A stretch of DNA of 64,000 bases from Microbispora oryzae. Lineage in GTDB: Bacteria; Actinomycetota; Actinomycetes; Streptosporangiales; Streptosporangiaceae. Both the position numbers and the translations under genes were made by a program. Positions 51,906-60,838 of this stretch are shown piece after piece. The notes under the pieces were generated by a model, which did not search any database, was not told where the DNA came from, and was given only the letters and a program-made list of their open reading frames with translations. Positions within the stretch are counted from its first letter, which is position 1; every line of letters begins with the position of its first letter. The stretch covers positions 186,001 through 250,000 of the forward strand of contig NZ_JAFCNB010000001.1 in NCBI RefSeq assembly GCF_017896165.1, read 5' to 3'.

Positions 51906-52994
51906 TCAGCTCTCCTTCGACGGTTGCGGCCGCAGGACGACCCTCAGATCCGGCCCGATGCGGGCGACCTCCTCGAACTCCAGGCGATGCGCCTCGGCGA
52001 GCGTCCGCACGCCGGCCGGCCCGAGCGCGGCCGCCCCCGCCCCGAACAGCGCCGGGGCGACATAACCCACCACCCGGTCGACCAGGCCCTCCCGGAGGAA
52101 CGACCCGGCCAGGGTGGGCCCCCCTTCCAGCAGCACGCTCACGACCTGCCTCCCGCGCAGCTCAGCCATGAGAGCCCGGAGGTCTATTCCGCCGTCCGCC
52201 CGCGGGAGCCGTACGGCGCCGGACAGGTGCGGCGGCAGGACCGCGTCGTCGGCGACGGCGACGAGCGTCGGCGCCTCGCCGTCGAGGACGCGCGCGGTGG
52301 CGGGGGTGCGGGCGGAGGAGTCGGCCACGACGCGCAGGACCGGCCGTTCCCGCAGCGGCTCCGGGACCCGGGCGGTGAGCCGGGGATCGTCGGCGACGAC
52401 CGTGCCGACGCCGGCGAGGATCGCGTCGCTCTCCGCGCGCAGGCGGTGCACGTCGGCCCGCGCCTCCGGCGAGGTGATCCACTGGCTGGTGCCGTCGGCG
52501 GCGGCCGAGCGCCCGTCGACCGTGGCGGCGAACTTCCAGGTCACGTACGGCCGGCTGGCCCGGACGAAGGTGAGCCACGCCGCGTTGCCCCGCTCCGCCT
52601 CCTCGGTGAGCACGCCGGTGTCGACCCGGACGCCGTGGCTCCTGAGCGTCCCCGCACCGCCGGCCGCGACGGGGTTGGGGTCGGCGACGGCGATCACCAC
52701 CCGGGCCACCCCGGCGTCGAGGAGCGCCCGCGAGCACGGCCCGGTCCTCCCGGTGTGGTCGCACGGCTCAAGGGTCACATAGGCGGTGCCGCCACTGGCC
52801 CGCTCGCCCGCCTCCCGCAGGGCCACCACCTCGGCGTGCGGGCCGCCCGCGTACGCGTGGAAGCCCTCACCCGCGATTTCGCCGGAGGCGTCGACGACGA
52901 CGCACCCGACCACGGGATTGGGACTGGTGCCGCCCTGTCCGAGGGCGGCGAGCGCGACGGCGCGCCGCATGTGAAGAACGTCCTGCGAGGTCAC
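51906..52994 (-). CDS. ribD: Bifunctional diaminohydroxyphosphoribosylaminopyrimidine deaminase / uracil reductase
   Basis: RibD performs two middle steps of riboflavin synthesis. The N-terminal zinc deaminase has GGPHAEVVALREAG and VTLEPCDHTGRTGPCSRAL, providing the His and Cys zinc ligands and the catalytic Glu. The C-terminal reductase domain has RPYVTWKFAATVDGRSA and SVLLEGGPTLAGSFL. GTG 52994 gives 362 residues; ATG 52970 is an alternative. It is the first gene after the FMN riboswitch. Confidence 0.95.
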   Translation of the reverse strand: MTSQDVLHMRRAVALAALGQGGTSPNPVVGCVVVDASGEIAGEGFHAYAGGPHAEVVALREAGERASGGTAYVTLEPCDHTGRTGPCSRALLDAGVARVVIAVADPNPVAAGGAGTLRSHGVRVDTGVLTEEAERGNAAWLTFVRASRPYVTWKFAATVDGRSAAADGTSQWITSPEARADVHRLRAESDAILAGVGTVVADDPRLTARVPEPLRERPVLRVVADSSARTPATARVLDGEAPTLVAVADDAVLPPHLSGAVRLPRADGGIDLRALMAELRGRQVVSVLLEGGPTLAGSFLREGLVDRVVGYVAPALFGAGAAALGPAGVRTLAEAHRLEFEEVARIGPDLRVVLRPQPSKES

Positions 52995-53112
52995 CCCGGT
53001 CTTCCTCTCGCCTTCGACTGATCGCCGGCAAGGCGGGCCCCGGGGGTTTCGGACGCGGCGTCGCGTCATGACGGGCCGACGGGCGCCGTACGGCGCCGCG
53101 ACCCGCTCGCGC

Positions 53113-53256
53113 GCTACCTCCCATCCGGACTTTGACCGTCGGTCCTGGAATCTCACCAGGTCCACCGGCCGATGGCTTCGGCCGGGTCGCGGACTGCCGC
53201 CCCACGTGGGGGCGTCACCGCCGGTTCGGAATTTCACCGACCCCGGAGCACGCTTG
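53113..53256 (-). promoter_or_regulatory. FMN riboswitch (RFN element) controlling the rib operon
   Basis: Read on the minus strand, the conserved blocks appear in order: GGGGTCGGTGAAATTCC, then AACCGGCGGT, GGCAGTCCGCGACCC, a variable arm around GCCGAAGCCATCGGC, GGTGGACCTGGTGAGATTCC and AGTCCGGATGGGAG. These match the RFN consensus throughout. It ends about 120 bases before the ribD GTG. FMN binding should lower expression of ribD-ribE-ribM-ribBA-ribH. Confidence 0.95.
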
Positions 53257-53594
53257 CTCTGTACCAACAGTGTGCCATGCCCCCGCAAGGGACGGTTGAG
53301 GGGATCACCCCAATGAAGATGATCAATGGCGAGGAGGGGTGCTGTCAGAGCCTTCTCTACGATGTGTCACAAAATCGCGGCAGGAAAGTCTTATATGTAA
53401 TATGCAGTAATCAGTCGGCGCATCTGCCAAGGTCACCGACCTCGCCAGGTGCACCATGGTTTACTTTGGACAACGAAGCGAGCAAGAATCCCGGTCACTC
53501 GATCGAAGTGATTGACCCTCGGAAAATTAGTTGCCAGGGTTCCCTGTAGTCGGATCTCTTCCGATCATTATTGGTTCATCGGGAGCACCGCACC
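53257..53594. other. AT-rich divergent intergenic region with several short palindromes
   Basis: No gene is supported. GC content is clearly lower than in the flanks (for example tcttatatgtaatatgcag near 53390). Perfect short inverted repeats include aggtc/gacct (53430-53442), tcact/agtga (53495-53511), caggg/ccctg (53535-53546) and tcgga/tccga (53550-53564). It must carry the rib promoter (minus strand) and the peptide-transporter promoter (plus strand). Confidence 0.6.
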
Positions 53595-54614
53595 ATGACG
53601 TTCCCCTCCCCGGCCACGACCGGCGCCCGTACCGGTGCCGGCGGCGATGCCGGGCACCCGGAGCCCGCCGTCGCGGTCACCGGGCGCTCCCCGGGCCGGC
53701 TGATGTGGCGCCGCTTCCGGCGGGACCGTACGGGTGTGGCGTCCGCGGTCGTCGTGCTCGCGTTCTTCCTGATCGCCCTGTTCGCCCCGGTGATCTCCCT
53801 GCTGTACGGCAAGGACCCCTACACCACGTACGGCCTGGACCAGCCCGGCCTGTTGAACGCGTACGGCTATCCGATCGCGCCCAACGGAGGCATGAGCTCC
53901 GAGTTCTGGTTCGGGCTGGAGCCCGGCCTGGGCCGCGACGTGTTCACACAGCTCGTCTACGGCATCCGCACGTCGCTGAGCATCGCGCTGATCGTGACGG
54001 TGCTCGCGACGGCCACGGGCATCGCGCTGGGGATCACGGCGGGCTACGCCGGCGGCCGGACCGACTATGTGATCGGCCGGGTCGCCGACACCCTGCTGGC
54101 CTTCCCCGCCCAGCTGTTCCTCATCGTCTTCCTGCCGGTGGTGGAGGCCGCGCTGGTGCCGCCCGACGCCGAGCCCCCGGTCTGGCTGAGGTTCGTCTCC
54201 ATCTGCCTGGTGCTGTCCGTCCTGGGCTGGGCCACCGTCGCCCGGTTGCTGCGGGCCCAGGTGCTGTCGCTGCGCAACCGCGAGTTCGTGGAGGCGGCCC
54301 GGGTGACCGGCGCGTCACCGGCCCGGATCGTCCTCAGGGAGCTGCTGCCCAACCTGTGGACCCCGATCGTCATCCAGGCGACGCTGGCGCTCCCGCTCTA
54401 CGTGGGCGCCGAGGCGGGCCTGGGTTTCCTGGGCGTCGGCATGACGGAGCCGACCCCCGACTGGGGCCGGATGTTCCAGGTGGGCGCCCAGGTCTACCAC
54501 TCGGACGTGACCTACCTGGTCTTCCCCGGCGTGGCAATGCTGATCTTCGTTGTCGCGTTCAATCTCCTCGGAGACGCGATCCGCGACGCCTTCGACCCCA
54601 AGACGAGGCGCTGA
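53595..54614 (+). CDS. Peptide-type ABC transporter permease (DppC/OppC-like)
   Basis: This is an inner-membrane permease. A cytoplasmic start ending MWRRFRRDRTGVASAVVVLA is typical of OppC/DppC. About six helices follow, with the coupling loop REFVEAARVTGASPARIVLR and ELLPNLWTPIVIQATLALP. It ends AFNLLGDAIRDAFDPKTRR, a family hallmark. It is 339 residues; GGGAG lies nine bases before ATG 53595. Unusually it precedes the binding protein and its DppB partner. Confidence 0.93.
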   Translation: MTFPSPATTGARTGAGGDAGHPEPAVAVTGRSPGRLMWRRFRRDRTGVASAVVVLAFFLIALFAPVISLLYGKDPYTTYGLDQPGLLNAYGYPIAPNGGMSSEFWFGLEPGLGRDVFTQLVYGIRTSLSIALIVTVLATATGIALGITAGYAGGRTDYVIGRVADTLLAFPAQLFLIVFLPVVEAALVPPDAEPPVWLRFVSICLVLSVLGWATVARLLRAQVLSLRNREFVEAARVTGASPARIVLRELLPNLWTPIVIQATLALPLYVGAEAGLGFLGVGMTEPTPDWGRMFQVGAQVYHSDVTYLVFPGVAMLIFVVAFNLLGDAIRDAFDPKTRR

Positions 54615-54655
54615 CGAGGCGCCGGCTTCACAGGCTTCACAGGAAGGAACATGCG

Positions 54656-56440
54656 ATGCACAGCAGGCGACTCGCCTCCGTGACGGCCGTCCTCGTGGCG
54701 GGCGCACTGGCCCTGGCGGGTTGCGCCAAGGGCGGTGGCGGCGGGCCGGCGGAAGCCGGCGGCCCGGCGCTCGGGCCCTTGGAGAACACCGCGGTCACCA
54801 CGATCAAGGTCGGTACGGCGCGGGACTCCGCGGGGCCCGCGCCGGAGGTCCCGGGGGCCCGCACGGGGGGCACGGTCAACATGCTCGACCGCGACGACTT
54901 CTCCCATCTCGACCCGGGGCGCGTCTACGTCAACTACAGCGCCGCGGTTTCTGCGCTGTTCACCCGCAGGCTCACCGCCTACCGGGTGGGTGACGGCGGC
55001 ACCATCACGCTGGTCGGCGACCTGGCCACCGATCCGGGCACCACCACCGACGGCGGACGGACCTGGACGTTCACTCTCAAGAACGGCCTGAAGTGGCAGG
55101 ACGGCACTCCGATCACGTCCGCGGACATCAGGCACAGCTTCGAGCGGCTGTTCGCCGACTTCGTCACCGAGGGACCCGACTACGCGGAGACCTGGCTCGT
55201 GCCCGACCCCAAGAAGCCGTTCCGCCAGCAGTACGAGGGCCCCTATCACGGCAAGCACCTCGACTCGATCGAGACGCCGGACGACCGCACGGTGATCTTC
55301 CACCTCAACGGGCCGCACCCCGACTTCAACTTCACCGTCGCCATGACCGGCTACGGGGCCGTGCCGAAAGCGCACGACACCAGGCAGAAGTACGACAAGC
55401 GGCCGTTCTCGTCCGGGCCGTACAAGATCGTCAGCCATGTGACGGACAAGTCGATGGACCTGGCGCGCAACGAGTACTGGGACGGCACCACCGACCCCAT
55501 CCGGCACGCCTACCCCGACCGCTTCCACATGGAGTTCGGTCTGCAGGCCCAGCAGACGACCGAGCGGTTCCTGGCCGACCAGGGCGCCGACCGGCAGGCG
55601 TTCACGTTCCACAACGCCGTCGCGCCCGAGCGGGTGCCGGAGGTGCTGGCCAACCCCGAGGTGATGAAGCGGTCGGTGCAGGGCCTGACCCCGTTCACCT
55701 CCTTCTACACGATCAACACCAGCCGCGTCACCGACGTGAACGTCCGGCGCGCGATCGTCACCGCGTGGCCCTCGCGGCAGCTCCAGCAACTCCAGGGCGG
55801 CGAGGTCACCGTGGGCCGGCTCGCGACGACGGTGCTGAGCCCGACCGTGCTCGGCTACCGGCCGTTCGACCTGTACGGCAAGCTCAAGCGGCCGCAGGGC
55901 GATCCCGAGGCGGCCAGGAGACTGCTCGCCGAGGCCGGTCAGCCCCATCCGACGATCGTCTACGCGTACAACCTGACGCCCACCCAGGAGAGGATGGCCG
56001 TCGCCATCAAGGACGCCCTCGGCAAGGCCGGATTCAACGTGGTGGCCAAACCCCTCGCCACGGCGAAGTACTACGAGGCCGTCGGGCAGGTCAACAACAC
56101 GTTCGACGTCTACTGGGGTGGATGGTCCGCCGACTGGCCGACCGGTTCGACCACGATCCAGCCGCAGTTCGACGGGCGGGTCATCACGGACGGCGGGCAG
56201 AACTACAGCCACCTGAACCTGCCCGCGATCAACTCCGCCATCGACCGGGCCGACACGATCAGCGATCCCGCCGCGGCGGGCCGTGCCTGGGCCGCCCTCG
56301 ACCGGCAGATCATGGAGGAGGCCCCCATCGTGCCCGAGCACTACGTGACCTACTTCGGGATCTACGGCTCCGGGCTGGGCGGCGTGAAGCTCGACCCGAT
56401 ACTCGGAGGGCAGTCCGCGCTCGGCATCTACGTGAAGTGA
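54656..56440 (+). CDS. Peptide-type ABC transporter substrate-binding lipoprotein (SBP family 5)
   Basis: This is an extracytoplasmic binding protein of the DppA/OppA class. The signal peptide ends with the lipobox LALAGC (Cys near residue 23), followed by a Gly-rich spacer. Family features include ATDPGTTTDGGRTWTFTLKN, GLKWQDGTPITSADIRHSFE, PYKIVSHVTDKSMDLARNEY and VYWGGWSADWPTGSTTIQPQ. It is 594 residues. ATG 54656 follows AGGAAGG by eight bases; the frame upstream is a shadow of the permease. The ligand is not predictable. Confidence 0.94.
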   Translation: MHSRRLASVTAVLVAGALALAGCAKGGGGGPAEAGGPALGPLENTAVTTIKVGTARDSAGPAPEVPGARTGGTVNMLDRDDFSHLDPGRVYVNYSAAVSALFTRRLTAYRVGDGGTITLVGDLATDPGTTTDGGRTWTFTLKNGLKWQDGTPITSADIRHSFERLFADFVTEGPDYAETWLVPDPKKPFRQQYEGPYHGKHLDSIETPDDRTVIFHLNGPHPDFNFTVAMTGYGAVPKAHDTRQKYDKRPFSSGPYKIVSHVTDKSMDLARNEYWDGTTDPIRHAYPDRFHMEFGLQAQQTTERFLADQGADRQAFTFHNAVAPERVPEVLANPEVMKRSVQGLTPFTSFYTINTSRVTDVNVRRAIVTAWPSRQLQQLQGGEVTVGRLATTVLSPTVLGYRPFDLYGKLKRPQGDPEAARRLLAEAGQPHPTIVYAYNLTPTQERMAVAIKDALGKAGFNVVAKPLATAKYYEAVGQVNNTFDVYWGGWSADWPTGSTTIQPQFDGRVITDGGQNYSHLNLPAINSAIDRADTISDPAAAGRAWAALDRQIMEEAPIVPEHYVTYFGIYGSGLGGVKLDPILGGQSALGIYVK

Positions 56441-56441
56441 T

Positions 56442-56466
56442 CTCCCGCGGGAGGCGCCCGCGGGAG
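56442..56466 (+). terminator. Perfect hairpin just after the binding-protein gene
   Basis: Arms ctcccgcggg (56442-56451) and cccgcgggag (56457-56466) form a 10-bp perfect stem with a 5-base loop, starting two bases after the stop. There is no T-run. In ABC importer operons such hairpins often stabilise or attenuate, giving more binding protein than permease; that role is inferred. Confidence 0.65.
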
Positions 56467-56587
56467 GTAAAGGATCGGCGGGAAGTGCCGGACCACGGGG
56501 AACGACCGGTCAGTATTGGCTCCAGTTCGGGACACACTGAATCAGGCGAAGCGGCCCGTCCGGGGGCCGTGAAGAATGCCGAGTACG

Positions 56588-56652
56588 GCAGTACCGGCAG
56601 GCAGTACCGGCAGGCAGTACCGGCAGGCAGTACCGGCAGGCAGTACTGCCAG
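56588..56652. repeat. 13-bp tandem repeat upstream of dppB-like gene
   Basis: Five copies of gcagtaccggcag (the last diverged) fill part of the 268-base gap between the binding protein and permease genes. They are followed by further gtacg words. The period is out of frame and the array is noncoding. Confidence 0.92.
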
Positions 56653-56708
56653 TACACGAAGTACGTGGAGTACGTCCGGTACGTGAAGCAGCGGAGTGGA
56701 ACAGCGGC

Positions 56709-57689
56709 ATGATCGGCTTCCTGGCCCGCCGGCTCGCCGGCGCCCTGGTGATCCTCGCGGTCATCAGCGTGGTCACGTTCTGCCTGTTCTACGCCGCGCC
56801 ACGGGATCCGGCGCGGGCGTTCTGCAGCAAGGTCTGCCAGCCGGAGACGCTGGAGCTGATCCGGCGCAACCTGGGCATGGACGAGCCGCTCGCGGTGCAG
56901 TACTGGCACTGGCTGGCCGGGATCGTCGCGGGCCGCGACCTCCCGGGGTTCGGCGGGTGCCCGGCGCCCTGCCTCGGGTACTCGTTCGCCACCCAGGAGC
57001 CGGTCTTCGGCGCCATCGTGGACCGCTTCCCGGTGACGCTCTCCCTCACCGTGGGAGCCGCGGCCGCCACCCTCGGCTTCGGCGTCCTGCTCGGGATGGT
57101 CGCCGCCTGGCAGGCCGGCCGGCCACTCGACCGGATCGCCAGCGCGTCCTCGGTGGTCGGCGCCTCGCTGCAGATCTACTTCGTCGGGCCGCTGCTCGCG
57201 TTCGCGCTCGTGGACACGTTCGGCGTGCTCCCGCGGCCGGCGTACGTGCCGTTCACCGGCGACCCCGTGGGCTGGTTCACCCATCTGCTGCTCCCCTGGG
57301 CCGTCCTGTCGATCGTCTTCACGGCCAACTACACCCGCATGACCCGCGCTCAGATGGTGGAGCAGCTCGCCGAGGACTACGTCCGCACGGCGCGGGCCAA
57401 GGGCATGCCGGAACGCGTGGTGTTCTTCCGCTTCGCCTGGCGCGGTGCCATGATCCCCATCGTCACGATCTTCGGGGTCGACCTCGCCACCCTCCTGGGC
57501 GGTGCGATCATCACGGAGCAGACGTTCGCCCTGCACGGCGTCGGCGAGCTGGCCATCCGGGCCGTGCAGAACTCCGACCTGCCGATGCTGCTCGGCGTCA
57601 CGCTCGTGGGCGCCGGCGCGATCGTCGCGCTCAGCGTCGTGGTGGACGTGCTCTACGCCGTCATCGACCCCCGGGTGCGGCTCGGGTAG
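56709..57689 (+). CDS. Peptide-type ABC transporter permease (DppB/OppB-like)
   Basis: This is an inner-membrane permease with six helices, starting MIGFLARRLAGALVILAVIS. The large extracytoplasmic loop has two Cys pairs (CSKVC near residue 39 and CPAPC near 84), plausible disulfides. The coupling loop is EDYVRTARAKGMPERVVFFR. ITEQTFALHGVGELAIRAV is conserved. It is 326 residues. It partners the DppC-like permease at 53595. Confidence 0.94.
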   Translation: MIGFLARRLAGALVILAVISVVTFCLFYAAPRDPARAFCSKVCQPETLELIRRNLGMDEPLAVQYWHWLAGIVAGRDLPGFGGCPAPCLGYSFATQEPVFGAIVDRFPVTLSLTVGAAAATLGFGVLLGMVAAWQAGRPLDRIASASSVVGASLQIYFVGPLLAFALVDTFGVLPRPAYVPFTGDPVGWFTHLLLPWAVLSIVFTANYTRMTRAQMVEQLAEDYVRTARAKGMPERVVFFRFAWRGAMIPIVTIFGVDLATLLGGAIITEQTFALHGVGELAIRAVQNSDLPMLLGVTLVGAGAIVALSVVVDVLYAVIDPRVRLG

Positions 57690-57796
57690 CCCGCCGGGAC
57701 GCGTGCCGGGATAAAGCCCGGACAGCAGCCGAGAAACAGCCCGAGGAACAACCCGAGGAACAGCCCGAGAACCAGCAGAGCAACAGGAGCCAGACC

Positions 57797-58936
57797 GTGA
57801 CCACCGTGCCGCCGCCGCCCCGCGGGCCGGACCCGTTCCTGTCCGTCCGGGACCTGAGCGTGCGCTTCAGCACCGAGGACGGCGTGGTACGGGCCGTCGA
57901 CGGACTGTCCTTCGACGTCGAGAAGGGCACAACGCTCGCCATCGTCGGCGAGTCGGGCTCCGGCAAGTCCGTCACCGGCCTGGCTCTCCTCGGCCTGCAC
58001 GACCCGGCGTCCGCCACGCTGGACGGCCGGATCCGGCTGGAGGGCCGCGACCTGCTGCCGGCGCCGCGCGGCACGCTCGAACGGCTCCGCGGCGACCGGA
58101 TCGCGATGGTCTTCCAGGACTCGCTGACCGCGTTGTCGCCGTTCCATCCGGTCGGCCGCCAGATCGGCGAGGTCTACCGCAGGCACCGGGGCGCGAGCCG
58201 GAGGGAGGCCAGGGAACGCGCCGTCGAGATGCTGGACAGGGTCGGCATCCCCGGCGCGCGCAGCCGGGTGGACGACTATCCCCACGAGTTCTCCGGCGGC
58301 ATGCGGCAGCGCGTGATGATCGCGATGGCGCTCGTCTGCGACCCGGGTCTCCTGGTCGCCGACGAGCCGACCACCGCGCTGGACGTGACGGTCCAGGCCC
58401 AGATCCTCGACCTGCTGTCCGACCTGCAGCGGGATTCGGGCACCGCCATCATCCTGATCACCCATGACCTCGGCGTGGTGGCCGCCGCCGCCCACGAGGT
58501 CCTGGTGATGTACGCGGGCCGGGCGGCCGAGCACGGGACGGTCGGCGAGGTGCTTGGCGAGCCCCGGCACCCGTACACGTGGGGGCTGCTGTCGTCGACG
58601 CCACGCCTGAGCACGCCGCTGGATCTTCCGCTCAGCCCGGTGCGGGGGACGCCGCCGAGCCTGCTCGACCCGCCGTCCGGGTGCCCGTTCCATCCCCGCT
58701 GCGACTACACCGGCCTGGCCGGACCCGAACGGTGCAGGAACAGCCGTCCGGCGCTGTCGCCCGGCGGCGGAGCCGGGACCTCGGCGACGGGCGGGCGGCA
58801 CGCCGACGCCTGCCATCTCGCGCCGGAACTCAAGGCCGGCCTCCGGCCGCGTCCCCCGGCTCACGACCGGCCTGTCGACGGGCCTCTCGACCGGCCCCTC
58901 GACCGGCCTCTCGACCGGATCGAGGACACCGCATGA
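57797..58936 (+). CDS. Peptide-type ABC transporter ATPase (DppD/OppD-like)
   Basis: The ATPase has Walker [19 protein letters not shown] near residues 52-68, signature [16 protein letters not shown], Walker [19 protein letters not shown] and switch His LITHDLGVV. The C-terminal Cys-rich oligopeptide-transporter extension [10 protein letters not shown] is present and probably binds an Fe-S cluster, as in relatives. The last residues have a DRPLDRPLD repeat from a 12-bp DNA repeat. GTG 57797 has AGGAG seven bases upstream. It is 379 residues. Confidence 0.94.
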   Translation: MTTVPPPPRGPDPFLSVRDLSVRFSTEDGVVRAVDGLSFDVEKGTTLAIVGESGSGKSVTGLALLGLHDPASATLDGRIRLEGRDLLPAPRGTLERLRGDRIAMVFQDSLTALSPFHPVGRQIGEVYRRHRGASRREARERAVEMLDRVGIPGARSRVDDYPHEFSGGMRQRVMIAMALVCDPGLLVADEPTTALDVTVQAQILDLLSDLQRDSGTAIILITHDLGVVAAAAHEVLVMYAGRAAEHGTVGEVLGEPRHPYTWGLLSSTPRLSTPLDLPLSPVRGTPPSLLDPPSGCPFHPRCDYTGLAGPERCRNSRPALSPGGGAGTSATGGRHADACHLAPELKAGLRPRPPAHDRPVDGPLDRPLDRPLDRIEDTA

Positions 58937-59964
58937 CCGCGCCCCTGCTGGAGCTCCAGGGACTGACCAAGCACTTCCCCGTCCGGGGCGGCGGCGTGCT
59001 GCGGCACCGGATCGGCAGCGTACGCGCCGTGGACGGGATCGACCTGACGGTGGGAGCCGGCGAGGCCGTCGGCCTGGTCGGGGAGTCGGGCTGCGGCAAG
59101 TCCACCACCGGGCGGCTGGCCGCGCGGCTCCTCGAACCCACCTCGGGACGGATCCTCTACCGCGGCCGGGACATTGCCCACAGCTCCCGGCGCGACCTGC
59201 GGCCGATCCGGCCGGAGATCCAGATGGTCTTCCAGGACCCGTACAGCTCGCTCAACCCGCGCCAGACCGTCGGCGCGATCGTCCGCGCGCCCATGGACGT
59301 CAACGGGATCGACCCGCCCGGCGGCCGCGGGGCACGCGTACGGGAGCTGCTCGAACTCGTCGGCCTCAACCCGGAGCACCGCGACCGGTATCCGCACGAG
59401 TTCTCCGGCGGGCAGCGGCAGCGCGTGGGCATCGCCAGGGCACTGGCCTGCGCCCCGAAGCTGATCATCGCGGACGAGCCCGTCTCCGCGCTCGACGTGT
59501 CGGTCCAGGCGCAGGTCATGAACCTGCTGAACGACCTGCGGCGGGAGCTCGGCATCGCGTTCCTCTTCATCGCGCACGACCTCGCCGTGGTGCGCCACTT
59601 CTCCCAGCGGGTCGCCGTCATGTATCTCGGCCGGATCGTCGAGATCGGGGACCGCCGATCGATCTACGAACGGCCCCGGCACCCGTACACGCGGGCGCTG
59701 CTGTCGGCCGTGCCCGACCCCGACCCGGCGGCCGGGCCGGCGGAGCGGATCCGCCTCACCGGCGACGTCCCCTCCCCCGCGGACCCGCCGTCCGGCTGCC
59801 GCTTCCGCACCCGCTGCTGGAAGGCGCAGGACATCTGCGCGCGGGAGACACCGCCGCTGGCCCGGGTGGCCGGAGGCATCCTGGAGCACCGCGGGGACGA
59901 CGAGGGCCACCTCACCGCGTGCCACTTCCCCGAGCCTGTGCCGGCCCCCAGCTCCCTGTCGTAG
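58933..59964 (+). CDS. Peptide-type ABC transporter ATPase (DppF/OppF-like)
   Basis: This is the second ATPase of the importer. It has Walker [21 protein letters not shown], the [15 protein letters not shown] motif typical of DppF/OppF, signature [16 protein letters not shown] and Walker [19 protein letters not shown]. The C-terminal extension includes [19 protein letters not shown] with paired cysteines. It is 343 residues. ATG 58933 overlaps the previous stop (ATGA). Confidence 0.95.
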   Translation: MTAPLLELQGLTKHFPVRGGGVLRHRIGSVRAVDGIDLTVGAGEAVGLVGESGCGKSTTGRLAARLLEPTSGRILYRGRDIAHSSRRDLRPIRPEIQMVFQDPYSSLNPRQTVGAIVRAPMDVNGIDPPGGRGARVRELLELVGLNPEHRDRYPHEFSGGQRQRVGIARALACAPKLIIADEPVSALDVSVQAQVMNLLNDLRRELGIAFLFIAHDLAVVRHFSQRVAVMYLGRIVEIGDRRSIYERPRHPYTRALLSAVPDPDPAAGPAERIRLTGDVPSPADPPSGCRFRTRCWKAQDICARETPPLARVAGGILEHRGDDEGHLTACHFPEPVPAPSSLS

Positions 59965-59998
59965 GAGCTCAGGTGTCGTACTCAGGTGTCGGAGGAGC

Positions 59999-60658
59999 TC
60001 AGGCGCGCTCGGCCAGGGCGCGCAGCTCGCGTACGGCCCGGGCGGGGTCGTCGGAGCCGTACACGGCGTTGCCGGCCACGAAGACGTCCGCGCCGGCGGC
60101 GGCACAGCGTTCGACGGTCTCGGCCGACACGCCGCCGTCGACCTGGAGCCAGATCTCGCCGCCGTGCTTGTCGATCAGCGTCCGGGCCCGCGCGATCTTC
60201 GGCAGCATGATGTCGAGGAAGCCCTGGCCGCCGAATCCCGGCTCGACCGTCATGACCAGCAGCATGTCGATCTCGGGCAGCAGGTCCTCGTAGCCGTCGA
60301 CGGCCGTGGCCGGATTGAGCGCGAGCCCCGCCCTGGCGCCCGCCGCCCGGATGGCCCGGAGCGTGCGCACGGCCGCCTTGGCGGCCTCCGCGTGGATCGT
60401 CACGCTGGACGCGCCGGCCTCGGCGTATCCCGGTGCCCAGCGGTCCGGGTCGTCGATCATGAGGTGGCAGTCGATCGGCGTCGACGTGGCCTTGAGCAGT
60501 GCCTCCACGACCGGCAGACCCAGCGTCAGGTTGGGCACGAAGTGGTAGTCCATGACGTCGACGTGCAGCCAGTCGGCGACGCCCTCCACCCGGGCGGCCT
60601 CGTCGGCGAGGCGGGCGAAGTCGGCGGACAGGATGCTGGGCGAGATCTGTACGGCCAT
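59999..60658 (-). CDS. rpe: Ribulose-phosphate 3-epimerase
   Basis: This TIM-barrel enzyme of the pentose phosphate pathway interconverts ribulose 5-phosphate and xylulose 5-phosphate. Conserved stretches are [34 protein letters not shown] (metal-binding His and catalytic Asp), [27 protein letters not shown] and [14 protein letters not shown]. It is 219 residues from an ATG. It lies downstream of rsmB, the usual actinobacterial order, but separated by 180 bases with a 14-bp repeat. Confidence 0.97.
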   Translation of the reverse strand: MAVQISPSILSADFARLADEAARVEGVADWLHVDVMDYHFVPNLTLGLPVVEALLKATSTPIDCHLMIDDPDRWAPGYAEAGASSVTIHAEAAKAAVRTLRAIRAAGARAGLALNPATAVDGYEDLLPEIDMLLVMTVEPGFGGQGFLDIMLPKIARARTLIDKHGGEIWLQVDGGVSAETVERCAAAGADVFVAGNAVYGSDDPARAVRELRALAERA

Positions 60659-60710
60659 AGTGCCAGCAGTCTATTCGGTCCGGCCCCGCCGCCCCGCGCC
60701 GTCCAGGACC

Positions 60711-60766
60711 GTGCGGACGTGACGGTGCGGACGTGACGGTGCGGACGTGACGGTGCGGACGTGACG
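60711..60766. repeat. 14-bp tandem repeat upstream of rpe
   Basis: Four exact copies of gtgcggacgtgacg with a partial fifth, in the 180-base gap between rsmB and rpe. The period is out of frame and the array is noncoding. Confidence 0.94.
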
Positions 60767-60838
60767 GTGCGGGGCGGCAGAAGGGCGGCGGCTCACCGCC
60801 GGCTCAGCGCGCCGGATCAGCGCCAGATCACCGCCCGC

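Noticed and set aside
53531..54655. N-terminal extension fusing the binding-protein frame to the region of the upstream permease
   Set aside because: Those codons overlap the conserved permease in another frame; the lipoprotein signal at 54656 with a good ribosome site marks the true start.
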